Assembly (NCBI RefSeq): GCF_019668485.1
Contig: NZ_AP024619.1
Span: forward strand, 2,659,757 to 2,723,756
Source of the DNA: Gelria sp. Kuro-4
Lineage (GTDB): Bacteria; Bacillota; DTU030; DUMP01
DNA: 64,000 nt
Reading direction: 5' to 3'
Shown: piece by piece, positions 1 through 8,196 of the stretch
Layout of the letters: every line of letters starts with the position of its first letter
Position numbering within the stretch: position 1 is the stretch's first letter
Position numbers and translations under genes: made by a program
Notes under the pieces: model-generated
Told to the model about the DNA's origin: nothing
The model's input: the letters and a program-made list of their open reading frames with translations, nothing else
Databases searched by the model: none

Positions 1-367
1 GTCCGGAGGGGCGCACCAGGGGCGGAATCCCCAGGGCGAAGCAATCGCTCTGCGCCACCTCCACTTGGGTGTGCCTGCGCGGCGGCCCCAGCACCCGCAC
101 CTTGCTGAACACTCCCTTGGGCCCAACCAGGGTTACCGTCTCCTCGGCGGCGTACTGGCCGGGCTGCAGGGGTTTTTTCGGTGTCAAGTTGTAGCCGGGA
201 CCGAAAAGTTCTGCCAGGTCCTCGGGCGCAAGGTGCACATGCCGTGCCGACACCCCTACGGGTATGCGCAGGATACGGCCCTGCCCACCGGCAGGGTCCG
301 GCTCGGCCTTGAGGCGGGCCAGAACCTGCGCCACCACCTGGGCCACCAGTTTATCGCTCTCCGCCAT
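1..367 (-). CDS. pduL: Phosphate propanoyltransferase PduL, 3' end outside window
   Basis: Converts propionyl-CoA (or 3-hydroxypropionyl-CoA) plus phosphate to acyl phosphate and CoA inside the microcompartment lumen. The frame is open from an ATG at 365-367 to the window edge, giving 122 residues; a GGAGGA site lies about 9 nt upstream of the ATG. Residues 1-20 form an amphipathic helix typical of encapsulation peptides (DKLVAQVVAQVLARLKAE). The PduL core then starts with IPVGVSARHVHL, whose histidines belong to the conserved metal-binding motif of the family, followed by LTPKKPLQPGQYAAEE. The gene is last in the visible pdu operon, 70 bp after the pduJ-like gene. The C-terminal half is not visible. 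Confidence 0.93.
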   Translation of the reverse strand, partial: MAESDKLVAQVVAQVLARLKAEPDPAGGQGRILRIPVGVSARHVHLAPEDLAELFGPGYNLTPKKPLQPGQYAAEETVTLVGPKGVFSKVRVLGPPRRHTQVEVAQSDCFALGIPPLVRPSG

Positions 368-437
368 CAGGCTGTTTCCTCCTCGCCGCAGCGAAAACTA
401 TGCCCCCGCCCCCGCCGGGGCGGCTCTGCCCCTCACC

Positions 438-710
438 CTAAGCGCGGGGCAGGATTTTCTCCGTATCGGTGTGCGGCCGCGGGATGACGTGCACGGAAAC
501 CACCTTACCCACCCGGCCGGCGGCAGCAGCGCCGGCATCGGTGGCCGCTTTAACCGCGCCCACATCGCCGCGCACCATCACCGTCACCAGGCCGTGCCCG
601 ATCTTCTCGTAGCCGATTAAGGTAACATTGGCCGCCTTCACCATGGCATCGGCCGCCTCAATGGCAGCCACCAGGCCCTGGGTTTCTATGAGGCCCAGCG
701 CTTCGCCCAT
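438..710 (-). CDS. pduJ: Hexameric BMC shell protein, PduJ/PduA-like, with a histidine pore residue
   Basis: A 90-residue single BMC-domain protein that tiles as hexamers in the compartment facet. It is nearly identical to the shell protein at 7533-7808, including the [18 protein letters not shown] core and the [15 protein letters not shown] tail. The pore loop reads KIGHGL where the other copy and Salmonella PduA/PduJ read KIGSGL, so the residue equivalent to PduA Ser40 is His. The gene lies between the pduK-like gene and pduL. Salmonella has the order J-K, so the two genes are swapped here. Assignment as PduJ rather than a second PduA rests on position only. Confidence 0.93.
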   Translation of the reverse strand: MGEALGLIETQGLVAAIEAADAMVKAANVTLIGYEKIGHGLVTVMVRGDVGAVKAATDAGAAAAGRVGKVVSVHVIPRPHTDTEKILPRA

Positions 711-722
711 GTTTTACCCTCC

Positions 723-1421
723 TCACTCCGCGTAGTGAATACAACGCGACCGCGGTTCACCCTTGCGCCGCGGGCAGGCCGGATCACCGCACAGGTTGCA
801 CACTTCCGGGGGAGCGGGTTTCTCGGCGCTGGCCGCCGCCGGCAGCACCGCTTCCGGGTATTCCCCGCCCGGGGCGGCACCCGCCTCCTCCGGCGGTTCG
901 GCCACCGGCGCCGGCCCCTCCCGCCTGCTCCGGGGCTGCTCCCGGGGCTCAGGTTCAGGCTCCGGCTCGGCGGCCGGCTCTACCTCGGCCGGCTCCGGCA
1001 GGGGAACGGTTCCGGCCGGTCCTCCTGTTTCCACGCCGGGGGTTTCCGGTTGCTCAGCCGGTTCTTGCCGGTCCGCGCCGGCCTTTTCTTCGCCGGCGGG
1101 CTGCCCGGCGGGGCGTTTCTCTTGCCCCACCGTCTCCGGCGAGTGGATGAGCTTGGTCAGATCGGGATGCGGCCGCGGGATCACGAGCGTACTGACGACT
1201 TTGCCCACCCGGCCGGCCGCCTGGGCCCCGGCCGTCACCGCCGCCTGGACCGCGGCCACGTCACCGCCGAGCTTCACCGCCACCATGCCGCCGCCGCGGG
1301 TAAGCTCGTAACCCAGGAGCCGGACGTTGGCCGCCTTCACGGCCGCGTCCGCGCCCTCCACCGCCGCCGTCAAACCGACAGTTTCAATGAGTCCCAGCGC
1401 TTGTTGCTGCACCGCGCTCAC
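723..1421 (-). CDS. pduK: BMC-domain shell protein with long acidic linker and Cys-rich tail, PduK-like
   Basis: A 232-residue protein. Residues 1-95 are a BMC-H domain (QALGLIETVGLTAAVEGADA) with a glycine-rich pore segment (TRGGG). Residues 96-200 are a low-complexity Pro/Glu/Ala linker containing a run of alternating Pro-Glu. The last 27 residues carry four cysteines (CNLCGDPACP, then RSRCIHYAE), matching the PduK C-terminal motif proposed to bind an Fe-S cluster. The start overlaps the end of pduH by 38 bp, so the two are translationally coupled. The tail probably sits at the shell surface or lumen as a redox element; that role is inference. Confidence 0.88.
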   Translation of the reverse strand: MSAVQQQALGLIETVGLTAAVEGADAAVKAANVRLLGYELTRGGGMVAVKLGGDVAAVQAAVTAGAQAAGRVGKVVSTLVIPRPHPDLTKLIHSPETVGQEKRPAGQPAGEEKAGADRQEPAEQPETPGVETGGPAGTVPLPEPAEVEPAAEPEPEPEPREQPRSRREGPAPVAEPPEEAGAAPGGEYPEAVLPAAASAEKPAPPEVCNLCGDPACPRRKGEPRSRCIHYAE

Positions 1422-1914
1422 CTCCTTCGGCCCGGCTCATTTCCGCCAGCACTCTTTGCACCACCGCCGCCACCAGTTCCCTGAGGCCATCTCCGTCCGC
1501 CGGCTGCGTACGGGCAGCCGGCGCCGGCGGTGGGTCTTCCTGCTCCTTGAAGGGGATGCCCTTCACCAGCCGGGCCGCGTTGGCGCCCAAGCGCCGGGCC
1601 GCGGCCGGGCTGCACTCGCTCCGGGGCAGGAAGAACAGGGGCCTCTCGCGCGGCAGGCGGCTGTAGTGCACGGCCAGGCCATCGGCGGCCAGGCCCACAC
1701 CTGTACCGAGAGGTGAGGCCTGGGCAGCGGCGTAGGCGAGCTCGGCCGCACCGGCTTCCCCCGCCTCAACCTGGAGTTCGCCGGGGATGCCTTCCTCTTC
1801 CAAGCCCAGCTCCACCTCCCGGCAGAGCTCGTCGCTCAGGGCGCCCGCACCCCGGTACAGCTTGACGTGAGGCTTCTCTTTTCGTGCCCGCTCTTCCAGG
1901 CCCACGCTTTTCAC
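1384..1914 (-). CDS. pduH: Diol/glycerol dehydratase reactivase small subunit PduH, with encapsulation-like C-terminus
   Basis: Small (beta) subunit of the chaperone-like reactivase that removes damaged cobalamin from the dehydratase. The 176-residue protein has the PduH/DdrB fold region at about 1-125 (YAAAQASPLGTGVGLAADG, YSRLPRERPLFFL). Past the usual family end there is a linker and then an amphipathic helix LRELVAAVVQRVLAEM at about 144-159. This closely resembles the encapsulation peptides at the N-termini of PduD, PduE and PduL in this operon. The gene overlaps the end of pduG by 4 bp. Confidence 0.9.
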   Translation of the reverse strand: MKSVGLEERARKEKPHVKLYRGAGALSDELCREVELGLEEEGIPGELQVEAGEAGAAELAYAAAQASPLGTGVGLAADGLAVHYSRLPRERPLFFLPRSECSPAAARRLGANAARLVKGIPFKEQEDPPPAPAARTQPADGDGLRELVAAVVQRVLAEMSRAEGGERGAATSAGTH

Positions 1915-3731
1915 TCCCTGCTTTCTTGGTACGCCAGCACCAAACCGGTGGCTACGGCGTTGCGCGGTCCCTCGCTGCCCCGGATGTTGGCCTGGCCGGC
2001 CACCACGCCGTACTCCGCCAGCCGGTCGGTGATAAAGCCGGCCACTTCCCAGTCCAGTGACGACCCGCCCACCAGCGCCACAAAGTCGATGTCGCGAATG
2101 TTGCCGGTGGTGATCACCTGTTTCAGGGCGCGCACGCTGTTCTCCACAAACACCCGGCGCTTCGCCTCCCGGCGCACCGTGCGCACCCTCTCCAGGCTGT
2201 GCTCGCCCGGCAGCGGAACCAGCTCTCCTTCCTTGAGGAGCACCACCCGGGCAAAGGTCTGGGGCGGCAGCGGCTGCGTAAAAAACTGCACCGTCCCGTC
2301 TTCGTGCCGGATATGATACAGGCTCTCCACCTTGGCCAGGGGGTAGCGCTTGATGTCCTCGGCCAGGCCCGGGTCCTCGAGGCCCAGTTCGGCGTTGATC
2401 AGCATGGTCACCATGTTCCCCGCCCCGGCCAGGTGTACGGAGCGCACCTCGCCGCTTTTGGTAATGAGCGCCGCATCGGTCGAACCGGCACCCAAATCCA
2501 GAATGGCCAGGGGAGCGCTCGTGCCCGGGGTGGTGAGGGCACCGCGGATGGCCATGTTGGCCTCCACGCCGCCCACTTCCACCGTGATCCCGGTTTCTTC
2601 CGCCAGCGCCTGGGCAATCCGCTCCATCTGCAGACGGTCGGCCTTCACCATGGCTGCCAGGCCCACCGCGTTTTCCAGCGAAAACTCCTCGGCGATGCCG
2701 CCGCGCACCTTCTGCGGTACAAAGGTATCCACCGCCAAAAGATCCTGGATGGCGATGTTGCCCGCCGGCTGCCCGGTGAGCTCTGCCATCACCTGGCGCA
2801 CCCGCTCCAGCATCCCGCCGGCGTTGGTGCCCGGCTCGCCGCGCACGTCCTTAAGCGGCGCCACAGCCGCCACCGCCTGCATGATGGCCTCAGCGCCTTC
2901 CTCCACGTCAACCGTCTCAGAGTGGCGCTCGCCGAGGAGCGTGAGCCTGCCGGCAGCGATGCGCCGTTCCCGCACATCGCCGGCGGGGGTTTTGATCACC
3001 ACCGCAGAACGGTTGCCGATGAGGGCCCGGGCCATGGGTACCACAGCCTTCGTCTCTTCGGGGCCAAGGCCGAAAACCGTGGCGATGCCGTACGGGTTGG
3101 AGAGCGTGGTGATGGCGCCGCCGGGGGCCGCCACTTCAATGGCGGCCAGCATGCCCAGGGGTACCTTCTCGATCAGCCTTACTTCGTCCACCACCGGGAG
3201 GGGCCGTGTCAGCCGGTTGGCAATGAGCACCCCGTCATCGCGTTGGGCGATAACGCCCTCGACCGCCACGCCGCGGGCCAGGGCCCGGTTGATTTCCGCC
3301 GCCGCCAGGGCAAAATCCCACTCCGCCGGTACTACCGCGAGCACCTTCGCCCCCGGCGCCTGCTGCGCCAGGTCGGCGATGGGGACGGTGATGCCGGTGC
3401 CCAGTCCCAATCCGCCCGGAGTGGCGGGGTTGTGGCCGATCATCGTGGATTCGGTGATCACCGTCTCCGTGATGGTCTCCATGGCCACATCCCCGATGAC
3501 CGGTGCTGCTTCGTTGATGCGGATGAGGTCCAGATCCTTCAGCGCCAGCCCCGCTTTATCGAGCGCCTGGCGCAGGGCGCCGAAGATCCCGTGCAGGTTC
3601 TGCCGCGTTCCCTTGATGCCCGTAGTGGGCACCAGGCTGCCGGCTAAGAACCGGAGGCCCTCGGCGCCTAGTTCGGCCAGGGCGACCTCGGTAGTAGCAT
3701 TTCCCACATCCACTCCGGCGATGCACCGCAA
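1911..3731 (-). CDS. pduG: Diol/glycerol dehydratase reactivase large subunit PduG
   Basis: ATPase subunit of the dehydratase reactivating factor, working with PduH to exchange inactive for active adenosylcobalamin on PduCDE. The 606 residues match the usual DdrA/PduG length. The N-terminal ATPase motif GVDVGNATTEVAL and the second actin-like phosphate motif AILDLGAGSTDAAL are both present. The start is the ATG at 3729-3731, 12 bp after pduE. It lies directly downstream of the three dehydratase genes, the standard arrangement in pdu and dha operons. Confidence 0.96.
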   Translation of the reverse strand: MRCIAGVDVGNATTEVALAELGAEGLRFLAGSLVPTTGIKGTRQNLHGIFGALRQALDKAGLALKDLDLIRINEAAPVIGDVAMETITETVITESTMIGHNPATPGGLGLGTGITVPIADLAQQAPGAKVLAVVPAEWDFALAAAEINRALARGVAVEGVIAQRDDGVLIANRLTRPLPVVDEVRLIEKVPLGMLAAIEVAAPGGAITTLSNPYGIATVFGLGPEETKAVVPMARALIGNRSAVVIKTPAGDVRERRIAAGRLTLLGERHSETVDVEEGAEAIMQAVAAVAPLKDVRGEPGTNAGGMLERVRQVMAELTGQPAGNIAIQDLLAVDTFVPQKVRGGIAEEFSLENAVGLAAMVKADRLQMERIAQALAEETGITVEVGGVEANMAIRGALTTPGTSAPLAILDLGAGSTDAALITKSGEVRSVHLAGAGNMVTMLINAELGLEDPGLAEDIKRYPLAKVESLYHIRHEDGTVQFFTQPLPPQTFARVVLLKEGELVPLPGEHSLERVRTVRREAKRRVFVENSVRALKQVITTGNIRDIDFVALVGGSSLDWEVAGFITDRLAEYGVVAGQANIRGSEGPRNAVATGLVLAYQESRE

Positions 3732-3743
3732 AGTATCAACTCC

Positions 3744-4265
3744 TTACGCCGTACGTAGGCGGCCGCGCCGCTCGTACACCTCGGCCGCCTCCCGGACGAG
3801 GGCGGCGTTTATGCGTGCTCCGTATTTTTGTTCGAGTTCATCGGCGATGGCAAGAAGCTCCTCTTTGGTGGAGCGATAGGGCCGCAGCGCCTGGTAAATC
3901 TCGAGGATGCGCTCATCAGGGATCTGGGTCAGCTCCGCGGCGCGCCGGAGGTTACGGGCAAACTGCGGCCGCCCGACCTTTTCGGCGATTTCGGCCTGCA
4001 TCTCCAGCGTCTCGGGTGTAATGCGGACGTCCTGTGGCCCGATCTCGCCCTTAAGCACGCTCTCCAACTTGATGTCATCCAGGGATTTCCCGGTGGGGGT
4101 CTTGACGATTTCCGGTCGCTTGGTGGCCAGCGGGTAGTCGCGCGCCGGATCCAGGCCTACCTTACTGCCCGCCGCCGCGCCGCACGCCGGAGCCGGTGCC
4201 GGGCTCGTCTGCAGCGACTTCAAAACTTCGCGCACAATCTGTTCAACCAGGTTTTCCTGCACCAT
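3744..4265 (-). CDS. pduE: Diol/glycerol dehydratase small subunit PduE
   Basis: Gamma subunit of the adenosylcobalamin-dependent dehydratase. The 173-residue form begins at the ATG at 4263-4265, which has GGAGG 7-9 nt upstream. An in-frame GTG three codons earlier lies inside that ribosome site and is rejected. Residues 1-17 (VQENLVEQIVREVLKSL) are an encapsulation-type helix, followed by an Ala/Pro linker. The conserved small-subunit core follows (DYPLATKRPEIVKTPTGKSL). The C-terminal part (ERILEIYQALRPYRSTKEEL) is typical of PduE/DhaE. It lies 14 bp after pduD. Confidence 0.95.
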   Translation of the reverse strand: MVQENLVEQIVREVLKSLQTSPAPAPACGAAAGSKVGLDPARDYPLATKRPEIVKTPTGKSLDDIKLESVLKGEIGPQDVRITPETLEMQAEIAEKVGRPQFARNLRRAAELTQIPDERILEIYQALRPYRSTKEELLAIADELEQKYGARINAALVREAAEVYERRGRLRTA

Positions 4266-4279
4266 CCTCGTCACCTCCC

Positions 4280-4939
4280 CTATTTAAAGCTCACAGCAAG
4301 TTCAACCGGCTTCGCGCTGCGGTCCACGTGCTCCGTCTCCTTGATGTGGAGCACGGCCGCCACCGCCTGGTACTTGGGCCGGGCCATCTGGTCGTTTTCC
4401 GTCGGTACCGGGTTAGGCGAACCGCCCTTGGCGTACCGGGCGGCGTTGCGCCCGATGGCACGGTAGGTCTCAGGCTTGAGAAGCGGGCACTGCGGGAAAA
4501 GCTCCAGGTTGGAGAGCGGGTCGAGGTCTTTCTGGTGGATCACCGTGGTCCCGCGGGACTGGATGCCGATGCCAATGCCGGAGCCGGAGAGTTTGGCGGC
4601 CGTGTGCGCCACAAAGGCCACGTCCGAGCTCTGGCGCACGCGGATGACGCGCGCCCGCAGGCCTTCTTCTTCGATCCCGGCGATCATTTCTCGCAGAACG
4701 ACGGCATGCGGAATGCCGAGGATGGTCTTCGTCTGGTAAAGCCCGAAGGCCGGCGCCAGGCCGATGACTACCTCGTCCGCCTTGGTCCCCGGCTGCGCCT
4801 CGCCCAGCTCGGTGAAGGCAATCCCACTCACCGGCGCAGCAGGGACGGCCGCTTCCGGCGCTTTTGCCGGCTCGGCCTGGCCCATGCTGGCCAGCACTTC
4901 TTCCACTACCTGGCGAACAAGCTGTTCGCTGATCTGCAT
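4280..4939 (-). CDS. pduD: Diol/glycerol dehydratase medium subunit PduD
   Basis: Beta subunit of the cobalamin-dependent dehydratase; it helps hold the B12 cofactor. 219 residues. Residues 1-20 ([18 protein letters not shown]) form the encapsulation helix known in Salmonella PduD to target the enzyme to the lumen. An Ala/Pro/Glu linker follows, then the conserved core ([51 protein letters not shown]). It lies 29 bp downstream of pduC. Confidence 0.96.
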   Translation of the reverse strand: MQISEQLVRQVVEEVLASMGQAEPAKAPEAAVPAAPVSGIAFTELGEAQPGTKADEVVIGLAPAFGLYQTKTILGIPHAVVLREMIAGIEEEGLRARVIRVRQSSDVAFVAHTAAKLSGSGIGIGIQSRGTTVIHQKDLDPLSNLELFPQCPLLKPETYRAIGRNAARYAKGGSPNPVPTENDQMARPKYQAVAAVLHIKETEHVDRSAKPVELAVSFK

Positions 4940-4968
4940 ACCTTTCCACCCCTTTCTGCAGGCCAGTT

Positions 4969-6636
4969 TTAGCCGATCTGGTCAGGGCGAATGGCCCACG
5001 GAATGGCCTTGATCTCTTCCCAACGCTCGGGCGAGAGGCGATAGCCCGTGCCGGGACCGGCGTAGTCGTTCGGATCATTCACCGCGCTGCGGACCACGAA
5101 GTTCTTGTCGATGATCGAAGAGGTGTGCAGGTAATCGCCCGAGACGCGCTGCTTGAGCATGCCGAGCACGTTCCGGGCCACATCCTCGAAGCCGTTCTTG
5201 GCCAGGGCTTTCACGATGTCAAGACCTGTGGCGGAACCCTTAAACAGTTCCTGCGCCGCCTTCAGGTCCTCAACCACGTTGCGCTCCGGCAGGTCGGCGC
5301 TGCCGTGGGCGTAGGTGGCGGCCTCCACCTCTTCGTCGGTGATGGGCGGCAGGCCCAGCTCCTTGAACACTGCCTGCAGGGCCCGGGCGGCCTTGTTGCG
5401 GATGGCGACAACCTCTTCCTCAGAGACGGGGCGCAGGCCGCCGTCCACCATGAGGTCCCGCTGCAGGGCCAGGTAGTCGTCGTAGTCTTCGGCATCGAAG
5501 TTGGAGCCGGCGAACATGTTGTCGTAGTTGGGCACGGCGCTGTAGCCGGAGAAGATGAAGTCGGTGCCGGGCAGGAACTGCATCATGGTGCGGGCCGTCC
5601 GGCGGATGTCGGAGTGGCTGAAAGTCTGGTCGTTGCCGGAGGCCACCTCCAGGTCCAGCATGGTGGTGATGAGGTTCTCGGCCAGCACCGCGCGGATACC
5701 GCTGGGCACCGCGCCCGGTACGCCGATGCAGCTGATGGAGCCGTTCTGCAGGCCCTGTACGCCGGCGCCCTTGGTGATGTACACGCAGCGGGCTTCCAGG
5801 TAGAGCATGGACTTGCCCTCGGCGTAGCCCATCTGCACCTCAGAGCCGGTGCCGGAAGTAAAGCGCATCTTCAGGCCCCGGGAGGCGTAGGCCGAGGCCA
5901 GGAAAGCCTTGGACCAGGGCGTGTCGTCGCCGTCCACGAACACGTTCTCGGTGCCGTACACGGAAATGGTCTCCGCGTAGGCCGTGAAGCCCTTCATGCC
6001 GAGCTGGAGCTCCGTGGCTTCCTCCAGGGCGCACTGGGTGAGCACGCCGCCGCGGCCGGTCTGCGAACCCACCAGGAGGGCCATGGCGTTGAAGGGTGCG
6101 TAGCGCACCACGCCCACCGTGGTCTCCATCTCGTCGAAGCCGCGGATGGCCGCTTCGGCCGCGTCAGCCGCGATCTGCACCGGGTTGTCGCGCAAACTGG
6201 TCACATGGCACTGCGTGTCGGGCGTCTTGCGGCAGCGCATCTTCTGGAGCGCCATCATCATCTCCACCACGTTCATGTGGCCCAGGACCTCGCAGATCTT
6301 GGCCGGGGTCATGGCCGTGGTGAGCTTGACGATCTCGGAGCGCGGCACGTTGACGTCAACGACCATCTTGGCCAGTTCCTTGGAGTCCATGGCGGCCACT
6401 TTCTCCGCCAGCTCCAGGTTCAGGGCGTGGTCGGCGATGAACTGGTCGATCATGTCGAACTCGCTGCGCGGTTTGCCGTCCATCTCCACCACGCGGCCTT
6501 TTTCGATCTTGATGCTCGGCTTGGGGTCGTTCGGGCCGCTCATGGCGATAAGACCTACCTCCGGCCACTCCTGGACGAACCCATCCTGATGCACCGGACG
6601 CTTTTCCAAGACCTCAAAGCGCTTGGATCTCTTCAA
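4969..6636 (-). CDS. pduC: Diol/glycerol dehydratase large subunit PduC
   Basis: Catalytic alpha subunit, a TIM barrel that dehydrates 1,2-propanediol or glycerol to the aldehyde by a radical mechanism with adenosylcobalamin. The length of 555 residues is the family norm. Conserved blocks visible include [20 protein letters not shown] at the N-terminus, [17 protein letters not shown], and [20 protein letters not shown]. No frameshift or missing segment is seen. The sequence does not separate diol from glycerol dehydratase. The neighbouring glp and dha genes make glycerol a likely substrate. Confidence 0.97.
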   Translation of the reverse strand: MKRSKRFEVLEKRPVHQDGFVQEWPEVGLIAMSGPNDPKPSIKIEKGRVVEMDGKPRSEFDMIDQFIADHALNLELAEKVAAMDSKELAKMVVDVNVPRSEIVKLTTAMTPAKICEVLGHMNVVEMMMALQKMRCRKTPDTQCHVTSLRDNPVQIAADAAEAAIRGFDEMETTVGVVRYAPFNAMALLVGSQTGRGGVLTQCALEEATELQLGMKGFTAYAETISVYGTENVFVDGDDTPWSKAFLASAYASRGLKMRFTSGTGSEVQMGYAEGKSMLYLEARCVYITKGAGVQGLQNGSISCIGVPGAVPSGIRAVLAENLITTMLDLEVASGNDQTFSHSDIRRTARTMMQFLPGTDFIFSGYSAVPNYDNMFAGSNFDAEDYDDYLALQRDLMVDGGLRPVSEEEVVAIRNKAARALQAVFKELGLPPITDEEVEAATYAHGSADLPERNVVEDLKAAQELFKGSATGLDIVKALAKNGFEDVARNVLGMLKQRVSGDYLHTSSIIDKNFVVRSAVNDPNDYAGPGTGYRLSPERWEEIKAIPWAIRPDQIG

Positions 6637-6684
6637 GGATTATCCCTCCTTTACGCTGGCTGGCCAGAAGGAACCAGCAAGGAT

Positions 6685-7497
6685 TTAAATGTACGGCTTG
6701 CCGGTGGTGGAGGCGGGGGCCGCACCCAAAGTGCCGAGGAGCTTCAGGCCGACTTCGCGCGCCGCGATGAGGGCCTGGCGCACGGCGCCGGAATCGCCGC
6801 TGATAAAGAGGATGGCCTCGTTGGTGAGGCTGGTTCCCTTGGCCGGGCTGGCATAGCCGATGACGTCCACGGTGGCCGCCTTGACCGCCGTGTCGGCGAT
6901 GACCACGCCGATGCCGGCCGGTGCACCCACCGTCAAACCGAAGGCCTTGCCGATGGGGGCGCCGAAGGCCTTGTTGCAGGCAAAGCTGGCGCGCGCCGTG
7001 TACTGGAACTCCAGGTGACCTGCGTCGTTGCCGTAAACGTCGCCGAAGGTCCGGTCGAGTTCTTTGAGCGCCACTTCCACCGCCCGACGGGCGTCGCTAA
7101 CCTCCTCGGCGCCGAAGATGATGAGGCTGCCGTGACCGGCCCCGCCCTTGGTGTCGCGCGGCAGCTCAATGCTGACGATTTCCGTGTTGGTGGCCTTAAC
7201 CGCCTCGTCGGCCGCCATGATCTGCGGGCCGGCGCCGGTGCGGCCGCTGAAGATGCCGATGGAGCGGAACTTGGGGTCGATGCCCATGCGCTCGTGCAGG
7301 GCGGGGTCCACGTTGGCGATCACCAGGCCGATGGTATCGCCGAGCCCGGTCCCCACAAACTCGGTGACACTGCAGCAGCCTGCCGGCTCGGCCGATGCAG
7401 CCGGAGCCGGAGCCGCCGGCGCTGCAGGGGCCGCCGCTCCGGCCTTCTTGAGGACTTCCTGGACGATCTTTTCGACCAGCTCGTCTTTCATCTGCAT
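6685..7497 (-). CDS. pduB: Trimeric tandem-BMC shell protein PduB
   Basis: Major trimeric shell protein with two BMC domains. The 270 residues include an N-terminal extension: an amphipathic helix KDELVEKIVQEVLKKAG at about 4-20, then an Ala/Pro linker to about 40. The Salmonella PduB N-terminus is known to tie the enzyme core to the shell. The two BMC repeats follow (GDTIGLVIANVD and GKAFGLTVGAPAGIGVVIADTA). The start is ambiguous between ATG 7495-7497 and ATG 7489-7491, since GGAGGTG ends only 3 nt before the first. The first is kept here. Confidence 0.95.
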   Translation of the reverse strand: MQMKDELVEKIVQEVLKKAGAAAPAAPAAPAPAASAEPAGCCSVTEFVGTGLGDTIGLVIANVDPALHERMGIDPKFRSIGIFSGRTGAGPQIMAADEAVKATNTEIVSIELPRDTKGGAGHGSLIIFGAEEVSDARRAVEVALKELDRTFGDVYGNDAGHLEFQYTARASFACNKAFGAPIGKAFGLTVGAPAGIGVVIADTAVKAATVDVIGYASPAKGTSLTNEAILFISGDSGAVRQALIAAREVGLKLLGTLGAAPASTTGKPYI

Positions 7498-7532
7498 TTA
7501 CACCTCCGTACGAGTTTTAACACTGCGCCGCT

Positions 7533-7808
<276 letters not shown>

Positions 7809-8140
7809 CCTCTTAACCTCCTCGCTTTGCTGTCGCCTCGATCCAGTTCACCCTGATCTGCGGCTCCCCCGCCCCTCACCCCCTTCACGGCCTTTCCGCC
7901 CGGGCGCCCGGCCTGCGGGCCGGGCGCTGGCTGCTGCGAGACCTGCAGCGCTACAGGCGCGGAAGCGCGGTTTTTCTTCCGGCACACCACCGCCCCCCGG
8001 CTGCTCATTTCTTTCCTTTCCTGGCGTGGATTTCGCCCTTCAACGCCTTCCTCCTGGAGTCCATTTTGCCGGGCTGTGATGCCATGTTGCTTTCTTGGGA
8101 AAAGTCGGCGGTTCGCCGGCGGGCGCGGCAGCCGGCCGGG
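7809..8140. other. Non-coding region upstream of the pdu operon
   Basis: About 330 bp without a convincing gene. A perfect 10-bp inverted repeat (7904-7913 with 7918-7927, loop of 4) lies in the presumed leader, about 95 nt before pduA. It has no U-tract, so it is not an intrinsic terminator. It may be an RNA stabiliser or part of an activator region. The pdu promoter and the binding site of the adjacent AraC-type response regulator should be here, but no clear -35/-10 or sigma-54 element was recognised. Confidence 0.5.
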
Positions 8141-8171
8141 TAAAAGAAAAAGAAGGCTTAGATGCCTTCTT
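8141..8171 (-). terminator. Intrinsic terminator after the response regulator gene
   Basis: On the minus strand, AAGAAGGC pairs with GCCTTCTT (8-bp stem, 6-nt loop, 8150-8171) and is followed by a U-rich run TTTCTTTT. It lies 26 bp beyond the response regulator stop and separates it from the pdu operon. Confidence 0.8.
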
Positions 8172-8196
8172 GCTCTTTCCTAAGCTTTTTTTGCTC

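Noticed and set aside
7930-7960. GAGACCTGC on the plus strand, similar to the B12 box of cobalamin riboswitches, near the B12-dependent pdu operon
   Set aside because: It is on the wrong strand for pdu, and the other required riboswitch segments (AAAAGGGAA, GCCACTG) are absent.
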